64,000 nucleotides of DNA from Martinezella lusitana. Its GTDB lineage: Bacteria; Pseudomonadota; Alphaproteobacteria; Rhizobiales; Rhizobiaceae. Shown here piece by piece: positions 36,407 through 44,300 of the stretch (its first letter is position 1; each line of letters begins with the position of its first letter). The translations under genes and the position numbers were made by a program. Below the pieces are notes generated by a model. It ran no database searches, had not been told where the DNA came from, and saw nothing but the letters and a program-made list of their open reading frames with translations. The DNA lies in assembly GCF_900094565.1 (NCBI RefSeq), contig NZ_FMAF01000005.1, positions 62,001-126,000 of the forward strand. The letters run 5' to 3'.

Positions 36407-36460
36407 TCAAGTCGGGCGGGCGCGGGCTGAAAGGCTTGCCGTTGGCCCAGGAGCCTTTGC

Positions 36461-37129
36461 ATGTTCGATATAGGCTGGTCGGAGCTCGTGATTATTGCCA
36501 TCGTGGCACTTGTGGTCATTGGCCCGAAGGAGCTGCCGGCAACATTGCGGACAATCGGCAAGATGACCGCGCGCGCCCGAAAAGTGGCGGGAGACTTCCG
36601 TGCACAGTTCGATGAGGCGATGCGCGAGGCAGAGTTGGACGATGTGCGCCAGACGATCTCGGATGCCCAGAAGCTCAATCCCGTCAATTCGTTGCGGGAA
36701 GCCATGAACCCGTTGCGGCAGATGGGCAACGAGATAAAAGCCGATCTGCAGCGTTCGACGACGATGGACAAACCCGCGACCGCAACGTCTGTTACGGACG
36801 AACCGGTGCCCGGTGTCGCGGCTGGATTGCCGGAAGCGCTTTCGACGATCCCAGCGTCGAACGAGCCGGCGCCCGTGGTTGCTCCCCCTCCACAATCGGT
36901 TGCCGCTGCAAGCGAAACAACCGCCAAGCCGAAGGCTGCGCGCAAACCGCGGGCCAAGGCGGATGATGTCGCTGCCGCCGCCGTGCAGACCTCCGTCGTT
37001 GCGGAAAAGCCGAAACGTGCGCCACGCAAGGTGGCGGTAGCCGCTGCTGCTGAGGAAACGCCCGCCACTGCCCCCAGGAAGCGCGCTACAGCCAGTAAGA
37101 CAACGCCGAAGAAGAAGGACCAGGCATGA
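36461..37129 (+). CDS. tatB: Twin-arginine translocase subunit TatB
   Basis: Receptor-complex subunit that works with TatC on twin-arginine signal peptides, 222 residues. The N-terminal helix MFDIGWSELVIIAIVALVVI with GPKELP is diagnostic for TatB. An amphipathic helix (RTIGKMTARARKVAGDF) follows, then a long Ala/Pro/Lys-rich tail (about 110-222) that is probably disordered. It starts 54 bp after tatA and overlaps tatC by 4 bp (ATGA). Confidence 0.95.
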   Translation: MFDIGWSELVIIAIVALVVIGPKELPATLRTIGKMTARARKVAGDFRAQFDEAMREAELDDVRQTISDAQKLNPVNSLREAMNPLRQMGNEIKADLQRSTTMDKPATATSVTDEPVPGVAAGLPEALSTIPASNEPAPVVAPPPQSVAAASETTAKPKAARKPRAKADDVAAAAVQTSVVAEKPKRAPRKVAVAAAAEETPATAPRKRATASKTTPKKKDQA

Positions 37130-37953
37130 CGGGTGATATCGACGATAAGCCGCAGCCGCTTATCGAACACCTCATGGAACTGCGTTCGCGGCTGATCTGG
37201 TCGCTGGTGGCGTTCTTCATTGCCTTCATCGGCTGCTTCGCCGTGGCGAAACACCTCTTCAACTATCTGGTCTACCCCTATAAATGGGCTGTCGTCTGGG
37301 CCGGTCTCGATCTTAGCAAGGCCGAGCTGATCTATACGGCGCCGCAGGAATTCTTCTTCACCCAGGTGAAGGTCGCCATGTTCGGCGCGCTGGTCATCGC
37401 TTTCCCGATCATCGCCGCGCAGATCTACAAGTTCGTGGCGCCCGGCCTTTACAAGAACGAGCGCTCTGCCTTCCTTCCGTTCCTGATCGCGTCGCCCGTT
37501 CTATTTCTGATGGGTGCGGCGCTCGTCTATTTCTTCTTCTGCCCCATGGTCATGTGGTTCTTCCTGAAGATGCAGCAGGCGCCAGCCGACGGTCAGATCG
37601 GCATTGCGCTGCTGCCGAAGGTCTCGGAATATCTGAGCCTGATCATGACGCTGGTCTTCTCCTTCGGCCTTGTCTTCCAGTTGCCTGTCATCACCACGCT
37701 GCTGGCGCGCGTCGGACTGTTGACATCGGAGTGGCTGGCGCAAAAGCGCAAGTTTGCGATCGTCTTCGCGTTCATCATAGCCGCCGTGCTGACGCCGCCG
37801 GATCCGATGTCCCAGATCGGCCTTGCAGTGCCGACGATCCTTCTCTACGAGATTTCCATCTACGCGGCGCGACTCGTGGAACGCCAGCGTGCACGGCAGA
37901 CGCTTGAGGAGAATGACGAGACGTCCGATGTCACCAAGACGGATAATGTCTGA
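37126..37953 (+). CDS. tatC: Twin-arginine translocase subunit TatC
   Basis: Six-span membrane receptor of the Tat system, 275 residues. Seen: PLIEHLMELRSRLIWSL at the N-terminus (signal-peptide binding site), YTAPQEFFFTQVKVAMFGA, and the conserved Pro in FVAPGLYKNER, then FAFIIAAVLTPPDPMSQIGLA. The start overlaps the tatB stop as ATGA, indicating coupled translation. Confidence 0.97.
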   Translation: MTGDIDDKPQPLIEHLMELRSRLIWSLVAFFIAFIGCFAVAKHLFNYLVYPYKWAVVWAGLDLSKAELIYTAPQEFFFTQVKVAMFGALVIAFPIIAAQIYKFVAPGLYKNERSAFLPFLIASPVLFLMGAALVYFFFCPMVMWFFLKMQQAPADGQIGIALLPKVSEYLSLIMTLVFSFGLVFQLPVITTLLARVGLLTSEWLAQKRKFAIVFAFIIAAVLTPPDPMSQIGLAVPTILLYEISIYAARLVERQRARQTLEENDETSDVTKTDNV

Positions 37954-38053
37954 GCGACGGGCGAGGATCGTTCTCCCCTGAGGGTTTGCCGGATCGATCT
38001 CCGACCGATATTTCGGTTGGAGCCGCAGTCATGTGTAACGATCTGGAACGACG

Positions 38054-39337
38054 ATGCTTGATATCAAATGGATTCGTGAGAACGCCGAGGCTCTGGATGC
38101 AGCGCTTGCCAAGCGCGGCGCGGAGCCTCTGTCGCAAGGCCTCATTGCGCTCGACGAGAAGCGCCGCTCCGTCATTCAATCAGTCCAGGATATGCAGTCC
38201 CGGCGCAACGCCGCCTCGAAGGAGATCGGCGCGGCCATGGCGCAGAAGAACGCCGAGCTTGCCGAGAAGCTGAAGGCCGAGGTCGCCGACATCAAGACTT
38301 CGCTTCCGGCTGCGGAGGAGGAGGAGCGCACGCTGACGGCCGAGCTCAACGACGCCCTGTCGCGCATTCCGAATATCCCGCTTGAGGATGTGCCTGTCGG
38401 CAAGGACGAGCATGACAATGTCGTCAAGCATTCCTGGGGCGCCAGGCCGACCTGGAACCACATGCCGAAGGAGCATTTCGAGATCGGCGAAGAGCTCGGC
38501 TATATGGATTTCGAGCGCGCGACCAAGCTTTCTGGTTCGCGCTTCACCGTGTTGACGTCGCAGCTTGCGCGCCTCGAGCGTGCGCTTGGCCAGTTCATGC
38601 TTGATCTCCATACGAGCGAGCACGGCTACACTGAAGTCAGCTCGCCGCTGATGGTGCGCGACGAGGCCATGTTCGGCACCGGCCAATTGCCGAAATTCGC
38701 CGAGGACCTGTTCAGGACCACGGACGGCCGCTGGCTGATCCCGACTGCCGAAGTGACGCTCACCAATCTGGTCTCCGGCGAAATTCTGGATCAGGAAAAG
38801 CTGCCGCTGCGCTTCACGGCGCTGACGCCGTCCTTCCGTTCGGAAGCCGGTTCCGCCGGCCGCGATACGCGCGGCATGCTGCGTCAGCACCAGTTCTGGA
38901 AGTGCGAGCTGGTGTCGATCACCGATGCCGAAAGCTCGATTGCCGAGCACGAGCGCATGACGGCTTGCGCCGAAGAAGTGCTGAAACGCCTCGGCCTGCA
39001 CTATCGCGTCATGACGCTATCGACGGGCGACATGGGCTTCGGCGCGCGCAAGACCTACGACCTGGAAGTCTGGCTGCCGGGACAGGATACCTATCGCGAG
39101 ATCTCGTCATGCTCGGTCTGCGGCGATTTCCAGGCCCGGCGCATGAATGCACGCTACCGTGGCAAGGATGACAAGGGCACGAAGTTCGTTCACACGCTGA
39201 ACGGCTCCGGCACCGCCGTCGGCCGCTGCCTGATCGCCGTCCTCGAGAATTATCTGAACGCCGATGGTTCCGTCACTGTACCGGACGCACTGCTGCCATA
39301 TATGGGTGGTGTGACAAGGATCGAGAAAGCAGCATAA
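38054..39337 (+). CDS. serS: Serine-tRNA ligase
   Basis: Class II synthetase for Ser-tRNA and the starting point of selenocysteine charging where used, 427 residues. Seen: the N-terminal coiled-coil arm (about residues 25-110, [20 protein letters not shown] and later [16 protein letters not shown]), motif 2 [21 protein letters not shown] (first 20 residues seen in part) and motif 3 near the C-terminus [17 protein letters not shown]. Length and architecture are normal. It lies 100 bp after tatC and 16 bp before surE. Confidence 0.97.
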   Translation: MLDIKWIRENAEALDAALAKRGAEPLSQGLIALDEKRRSVIQSVQDMQSRRNAASKEIGAAMAQKNAELAEKLKAEVADIKTSLPAAEEEERTLTAELNDALSRIPNIPLEDVPVGKDEHDNVVKHSWGARPTWNHMPKEHFEIGEELGYMDFERATKLSGSRFTVLTSQLARLERALGQFMLDLHTSEHGYTEVSSPLMVRDEAMFGTGQLPKFAEDLFRTTDGRWLIPTAEVTLTNLVSGEILDQEKLPLRFTALTPSFRSEAGSAGRDTRGMLRQHQFWKCELVSITDAESSIAEHERMTACAEEVLKRLGLHYRVMTLSTGDMGFGARKTYDLEVWLPGQDTYREISSCSVCGDFQARRMNARYRGKDDKGTKFVHTLNGSGTAVGRCLIAVLENYLNADGSVTVPDALLPYMGGVTRIEKAA

Positions 39338-39353
39338 ATCAGGCGGTGGGGCG

Positions 39354-40118
39354 ATGCGCATACTTCTGACCAATGATGACGGTATTCACGCCGAAGGCTT
39401 GGCTGTGTTGGAGCGTATCGCCCGTGCCCTGTCGGACGATGTCTGGATCGTCGCACCCGAGACCGATCAGAGTGGCCTTGCTCATTCGCTGAGCCTTTCC
39501 GAGCCCTTGCGGATGCGCAAGGTCTCCGACAAGCACTATGCGCTGCGGGGAACGCCGACGGATTGCATTATCATGGGCATCCGGCAGGTGCTGGACATCA
39601 AGCCGGATCTGGTGCTTTCGGGCGTCAATTCCGGCTCGAATGTCGCAGACGACGTCACCTATTCCGGAACGATCGCCGGGGCGATCGAGGGGACGCTGCA
39701 GGGTGTGCGTTCTTTCGCCCTCAGCCAAGCCTATGTCCATCAGAACGGCGGGCGCGTCGTGCCTTGGGAAGTAGCCGAGGCGCATGCTCCGGCCTTGCTT
39801 GGCAAGCTCATCGATATCGATTTGCCCGACGGTACTTTCCTGAACCTGAATTTCCCGAATTGCCGCCCCGACGAGGTCGCAGGGACGGAAGTGACGGCGC
39901 AGGGCAATCTCGCCTTCAACATACAAGTGGAGGAGCGTGCGGATGGCCGCGGCTTCCCATATTATTGGCTGAGATTCGGCGAACGCAGCGGCGTGTTCCG
40001 TCCGGGTACCGATATTCAGGCGTTGAAACAAAATCGTATTTCGGTAACTCCTTTGAAACTCGATTTGACGGATTATTCGGCGCAGGACCGCGTGGCGCGG
40101 GCGCTCGGTATGGAGTAG
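39354..40118 (+). CDS. surE: 5'/3'-nucleotidase SurE
   Basis: Metal-dependent nucleoside monophosphate phosphatase linked to stationary-phase survival, 254 residues. Seen: the Asp pair in [16 protein letters not shown] (residues 8-9), metal-ligand Ser in [14 protein letters not shown], and [20 protein letters not shown] with the conserved Asn. It is part of serS-surE-pcm-nlpD; surE-pcm-nlpD is a widely conserved order. Confidence 0.96.
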   Translation: MRILLTNDDGIHAEGLAVLERIARALSDDVWIVAPETDQSGLAHSLSLSEPLRMRKVSDKHYALRGTPTDCIIMGIRQVLDIKPDLVLSGVNSGSNVADDVTYSGTIAGAIEGTLQGVRSFALSQAYVHQNGGRVVPWEVAEAHAPALLGKLIDIDLPDGTFLNLNFPNCRPDEVAGTEVTAQGNLAFNIQVEERADGRGFPYYWLRFGERSGVFRPGTDIQALKQNRISVTPLKLDLTDYSAQDRVARALGME

Positions 40119-40122
40119 CGGA

Positions 40123-40776
40123 TTGACACCTCGTTTGGTCGAGAAGGAAGGCTTTGCAGCCGTTGTTCTGCGGCTGCGGGCAGAAGGCATATTGGATATC
40201 GATCTGATGACGGCGGTCGAGCAGACGCCGCGCCTGCCTTTCGTGCCGCCGCAATTTGTCGATGATGCCTATTCCAGCCGGACGATCCCGATCGAATGCG
40301 GGGCCTTCATGGAAGGCATGGATCTTGTCGTCCGGATTCTTCACGGCCTCAAGATCAAGCCGGGCCACCGCGTTCTCGAGATCGGAACTGGCAGCGGCTT
40401 CACCGCCGCCGTCATGGGGCGGATTGTGGAGCGGGTCCTCACGGTCGATCGTTACAAGACGCTGACGACGGCGGCGCAGCAGCGCATGGATGCGCTCGGG
40501 CTCCGCAACGTCATCATTCGGCAGGCCGACGGCAGCGCCGGGCTGCAGGGCGAGGGCACCTTCGACCGAATCCTGGTGACCGCCGCGTTCACGGCCATGC
40601 CGCGCTTCTATGCCGAGCAGCTGGTGTCGGGCGGATCCATGATCGCGCCGCTGATCGTGTCCGATGGTCTCTGCCGCCTGGTACGCCTGACCAAGACCGG
40701 CAGCCGCTTTGAGCGCGAAGAACTCTTCGACGTTCCCTATCAGCCCATCGTGCCGATGCTCGCCTCCTATCTTTGA
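40123..40776 (+). CDS. pcm: Protein-L-isoaspartate O-methyltransferase
   Basis: Repairs isoaspartyl residues in aged proteins by methylation from SAM, 217 residues from TTG 40123. The TTG is supported by GGAG eight bases upstream and by the family-like start (L)TPRLVEKEGFAAVVLRLRAEG. Seen: PFVPPQFVDDAYSSRTIPIECGAFM around residue 40-70 and SAM motif I VLEIGTGSGFTAAVMG near residue 85. Its position between surE and nlpD marks it as the orthologue of classical Pcm. It is the second PCMT-family gene in the window. Confidence 0.92.
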   Translation: MTPRLVEKEGFAAVVLRLRAEGILDIDLMTAVEQTPRLPFVPPQFVDDAYSSRTIPIECGAFMEGMDLVVRILHGLKIKPGHRVLEIGTGSGFTAAVMGRIVERVLTVDRYKTLTTAAQQRMDALGLRNVIIRQADGSAGLQGEGTFDRILVTAAFTAMPRFYAEQLVSGGSMIAPLIVSDGLCRLVRLTKTGSRFEREELFDVPYQPIVPMLASYL

Positions 40777-40804
40777 GGCCCAATTTTGATCGATGAGGAT
40801 GGAG

Positions 40805-40827
40805 AGCGGGCCGCCGGCCCGCTGTTT
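40805..40827 (+). terminator. Terminator after pcm
   Basis: 8-bp stem AGCGGGCC / GGCCCGCT with a 3-nt loop, then GTTTCATTTTC; the T-tract is interrupted. Confidence 0.6.
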
Positions 40828-40947
40828 CATTTTCTATGGTTAGCAATTCCTCAAAAAAACACATGCCGCACCAGTGCTTTAACCGCATGGTAAGATTAAC
40901 GCGCTTTAATCGACCCATAATCGGTTGCGTCTTAAGTGGGTTGAGTC

Positions 40948-42636
40948 ATGGGTTTCAGTCTTTCTTCAAACTTCGGTAAATCGGCAGGGAAAGTCCTGGT
41001 GGCCATCCTCCTGGCGAGTACTGCAACGGCTTGTAGTTCAGACACGACCCGCTTCAGCGGGCTCTTCTCCAAGAACACGGATAATGTGACGACGGGTTCC
41101 ATCAACCGTCGCAGCCTGAATGGTCCGAATGGCGATCCGGTGCCGCGAGCCGATGTCGCGCAGGCCGGCGGCTATGGCCAGCAGGATTATTCGCAGTCGA
41201 GCGCACCGGCAACGCAACCCTACCCGAATTCGCCGGCTCGCTATAACCCATCCTATTCCAGTGCTCGTGTGTCCACGGCGCCCGTCGCGATCCAGCGTTC
41301 CGATCTGGCGCCTCCCGGTGCGTCTGCCGACATGACTCGCCCGCATGCGGCACCCAGAGCAGAAAACGAAGCGCTCACCCAGCCGTTCCCGTCGTCGCGC
41401 AGGAATGATGGCTCGCGCGCCAGGCCGGCTCTTGCTCCGGACACATTGTCGACAGGCACGATCAAGACCGCTTCGGCCCCTCAGCCGTCCTCGGGTTGGA
41501 CCACCGTCAATGCTCCGAGCGTGACGTTGCATCCGGGCGAGAATATCGCGCTGCTGTCCCGCCGTTATGGTGTTCCGGAGAAGGAAATCCTGCGCGCCAA
41601 TGGCTTGCGCAACGGCGCCGGCGCTCAGCCCGGCCAGCAGATCATTATACCGACCATGAACGGTGCAGGCGCTGCCAGCCCGGCCAAGATGGCATCGGAG
41701 GCGACCGATCTTTCCAAGGGCGGCAAAATGCCGGGCCCGGCCAAGGCGCCGCAACAGGAAGTCCTTGCGCTGCCGTCCAACGGCCAGATGCGCGGCAAGT
41801 CTCAGGCAGGCCTTGCCGATCCCAACAAGCTCGCTGCCGGCAACGGCAAGGGACCGACGCCGAAGGGCACCTATGTTGTCAAGCCAGGTGATTCGCTGGC
41901 CAGGATTGCCAAGGAAAGCGGCGTAACCGTCGCCGAGCTCAAGCGGGCAAATGGCATGCAGGCCGGCGATGGCGTTCGCATAGGCCAGACTTTGACGCTG
42001 CCGCATGGAGCGCTTGCGGCCGACCCCGTCAAGACCGCTTCGATCGAGCCGCAGAAGGTTTCCGCCAAGCCGGTTGCAGAGCCGAAGCAGGCGGCAGCGG
42101 AGCCGGTGGCAAAGCAGGCGCCGAAGGCCGTCGCCCACGCGGATACGGCACCCGATGCCGCTGCCGCCAAGCCGCAGGTGGTCGCCTCCGCTTCTCCGAG
42201 CCAGGCTGTCAACGACGCCGCAAAGTCCGATGCACAGGCCGACGCGCCGGAAGCAACCGGCATCGGCAAGTATCGCTGGCCGGTTCGCGGCGCGGTCATT
42301 GCCGGCTACGGCGCCAACGTCAACGGCAGCCGTAACGACGGTATCGATATCTCCGTTCCTGAGGGAACGCCGATCAAGGCGGCCGAGAACGGCGTTGTCA
42401 TCTATGCAGGCAATGGCCTGAAGGAGCTCGGCAACACGGTTCTGATCCGTCACGACGATGGCACGGTGACTGTCTATGGTCACGCCGACGCGCTCAGCGT
42501 CACACGCGGGCAGAAGGTTCAGCGCGGCCAGACGCTCGCAACGTCGGGCATGAGCGGCAACGTCACCCAGCCGCAAATGCACTTCGAAGTCCGCAAGAAT
42601 TCGGCTCCGGTCAACCCAATGACGTTCCTTGAATAG
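40948..42636 (+). CDS. nlpD: NlpD-like murein hydrolase activator (LysM + degenerate M23 peptidase)
   Basis: 562-residue envelope protein. The N-terminus has a signal sequence ending LLASTATAC, probably a lipoprotein cleavage site with a relaxed lipobox. Two LysM domains bind peptidoglycan (about 190-235, VTLHPGENIALLSRRYGV; and about 308-352, YVVKPGDSLARIAKESGV). A C-terminal LytM/M23 domain (about 437-562) has YGHADAL and HFEVR, but the first zinc ligand is replaced (NDGIDIS instead of HxGxD). The same loss in E. coli NlpD and EnvC makes them activators of amidases rather than enzymes. It sits downstream of surE-pcm. Confidence 0.9.
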   Translation: MGFSLSSNFGKSAGKVLVAILLASTATACSSDTTRFSGLFSKNTDNVTTGSINRRSLNGPNGDPVPRADVAQAGGYGQQDYSQSSAPATQPYPNSPARYNPSYSSARVSTAPVAIQRSDLAPPGASADMTRPHAAPRAENEALTQPFPSSRRNDGSRARPALAPDTLSTGTIKTASAPQPSSGWTTVNAPSVTLHPGENIALLSRRYGVPEKEILRANGLRNGAGAQPGQQIIIPTMNGAGAASPAKMASEATDLSKGGKMPGPAKAPQQEVLALPSNGQMRGKSQAGLADPNKLAAGNGKGPTPKGTYVVKPGDSLARIAKESGVTVAELKRANGMQAGDGVRIGQTLTLPHGALAADPVKTASIEPQKVSAKPVAEPKQAAAEPVAKQAPKAVAHADTAPDAAAAKPQVVASASPSQAVNDAAKSDAQADAPEATGIGKYRWPVRGAVIAGYGANVNGSRNDGIDISVPEGTPIKAAENGVVIYAGNGLKELGNTVLIRHDDGTVTVYGHADALSVTRGQKVQRGQTLATSGMSGNVTQPQMHFEVRKNSAPVNPMTFLE

Positions 42637-42659
42637 GTAGTGCGTCTCAAGGAGTCTGC

Positions 42660-42687
42660 AAAAAGCCCGGCTATCACCGGGCTTTTT
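42660..42687. terminator. Bidirectional terminator between nlpD and the AAA ATPase gene
   Basis: AAAAAGCCCGG / CCGGGCTTTTT with a 6-nt loop; T-tracts on both strands suit two convergent genes. Confidence 0.92.
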
Positions 42688-42714
42688 GTCGTTCGGGGGC
42701 CTTAATGTCTCGGA

Positions 42715-43587
42715 TCAGTCCCGTTCCAGCATGATGCGCAATCGTCCAGCCAGATCCTGGATATATTGCCAGGCGACGCGGCCGGACCGCGCACCACGCG
42801 TCGTCGCCCATTCCAAAGCCTCGTGGTGCATCTGGGTGCGATCCAGCTTGAGCTTGAAGTGATCGGCATAGGCGTCGATCATCTGCAGATAATCTTCCTG
42901 GCTGCACTTGTGGAAGCCGAGCCAGAGACCGAAGCGATCGGAAAGCGAAACCTTTTCCTCCACGGCTTCGGACGGATTGATCGCCGTCGACTGCTCATTC
43001 TCCATCATGTGACGCGGCAGCAGATGTCGGCGGTTGGATGTGGCGTAGAACAGCACGTTGTCGGGCCGTCCTTCGACACCGCCGTCAAGTGCGGCCTTCA
43101 GCGACTTGTATGCGGTATCGTCGTGATCGAAGGACAGGTCGTCGCAGAAGAGGATGATGCGATGCGGCGTCGCCTTCAGAATGTCGAGCAGCACCGGCAG
43201 CGAGGAAATATCCTCGCGGTGCACTTCGATCAGTTTCAGCGAGATGCCGGTGGCGCGGCGCACATCCTCGTGCACCGCCTTGACGAGAGAGGACTTGCCC
43301 ATGCCGCGCGCGCCCCAGAGCAGGACGTTGTTGGCGGCAAAGCCGTCCGCGAAGCGCAATGTGTTCTCGTGAAGAATATCGCGCACGTGATCGACGCCGC
43401 GAATGAGGCTAAGCGCCACGCGGTTCGGCCGCGCAACGGGTTGCAGATGGAGCCGGGCAGGGGTCCAGACGAAACAGTCGGCCGCATTCCAGTCGTTGAT
43501 TGCCGGAGCCGGCCCGGCCAGACGTTCGAGCGCGTCGGCAAGGCGGCGGACTTCCGCAAGGATCAGGGCGTTTTGGTCTTCACTCAC
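42715..43587 (-). CDS. AAA-family ATP-binding protein (DUF815)
   Basis: 290-residue ATPase. Seen: Walker A LLWGARGMGKSSLVKAV near residue 92, Walker B RIILFCDDLSFDHDD, sensor-like YATSNRRHLLPRHMMENE, and an arginine finger region SLSDRFGLWLGF. The architecture resembles DnaA/DnaC-type clamp-loader ATPases, but no DNA-binding domain is evident. The DUF815 family is common near secDF/yajC in alphaproteobacteria; its role is unknown. It is divergent from yajC. Confidence 0.85.
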   Translation of the reverse strand: MSEDQNALILAEVRRLADALERLAGPAPAINDWNAADCFVWTPARLHLQPVARPNRVALSLIRGVDHVRDILHENTLRFADGFAANNVLLWGARGMGKSSLVKAVHEDVRRATGISLKLIEVHREDISSLPVLLDILKATPHRIILFCDDLSFDHDDTAYKSLKAALDGGVEGRPDNVLFYATSNRRHLLPRHMMENEQSTAINPSEAVEEKVSLSDRFGLWLGFHKCSQEDYLQMIDAYADHFKLKLDRTQMHHEALEWATTRGARSGRVAWQYIQDLAGRLRIMLERD

Positions 43588-43794
43588 CGTTTTCCTCCTG
43601 AATATTGTTCAAGAAAGTCGTAAAATGCGCGCGCTGTATTGCCGCGTATCATGCTCCTTCCGGGGCTGAAAGGCTAAGAGGCCGGGAAAACGGTACGGTT
43701 CATGGCTGTTTGTGTTGCAATCGCCATGCGCCTAACTATATTCCGGCCACCTGACGCGGGCACCGTCCCCGCAAGGAGTTCAAGGGAGTTTTTG

Positions 43795-44142
43795 ATGTTT
43801 ATCACCAACGCATATGCGCAAAGCGCGACAGATTCGGTCGCGGGCGCCTTCGGCGGTTCCGGCTTTGAAATGATCATCCTGTTTGTGCCGCTGATGGTCG
43901 TTTGGTATTTCCTCCTTATTCGTCCGCAGCGTGCGCAGGCAAAGAAGCGCGACGAAATCCTGAAGAACATTCGCCGCGGCGATCAGATCGTCACCAGCGG
44001 CATTGTCGGCAAGGTCACCAAGGTCATCGACGACAAGGAACTCGAAGTCGAGATTGCCGAAGGCGTGCGCATCCGCGTCGTCCGTAGCGCCATTTCGGAA
44101 GTTCGCGTCAAGGGTGAGCCCGTCAAGGCCGACGCGGCGTAA
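43795..44142 (+). CDS. yajC: Preprotein translocase subunit YajC
   Basis: Small membrane partner of SecDF, 115 residues from ATG 43795 with AAGGGAG upstream (the frame is open to 43702, but those residues do not fit). The short N-terminal segment MFITNAYAQ, the span MIILFVPLMVVWYFLLIRPQ and the KKRDEILKNIRRGDQIVTSGG-like block (here TSGIVGKV) are the family pattern. It lies 158 bp before secDF. Confidence 0.95.
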   Translation: MFITNAYAQSATDSVAGAFGGSGFEMIILFVPLMVVWYFLLIRPQRAQAKKRDEILKNIRRGDQIVTSGIVGKVTKVIDDKELEVEIAEGVRIRVVRSAISEVRVKGEPVKADAA

Positions 44143-44300
44143 GCTTCTCGTGTGCAGGCAGCTCGGCTGGCTGGTGCGCGTCCTCGAAAATCGGGATCGA
44201 CTTTCTTGAAGGACTGTGCACAAATTCAAGGTGTTACTGCGCCCTTCGCAATCCCTATGGAAAGCGGGGCGCAGTAGGGAAGCCCAAACTCGAGAGAGCG

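Noticed and set aside
38316..38326. GGAGGAGGAG run resembling the anti-SD sRNA loops
   Set aside because: Lies inside serS as Glu codons (EEEE) with no flanking hairpin.
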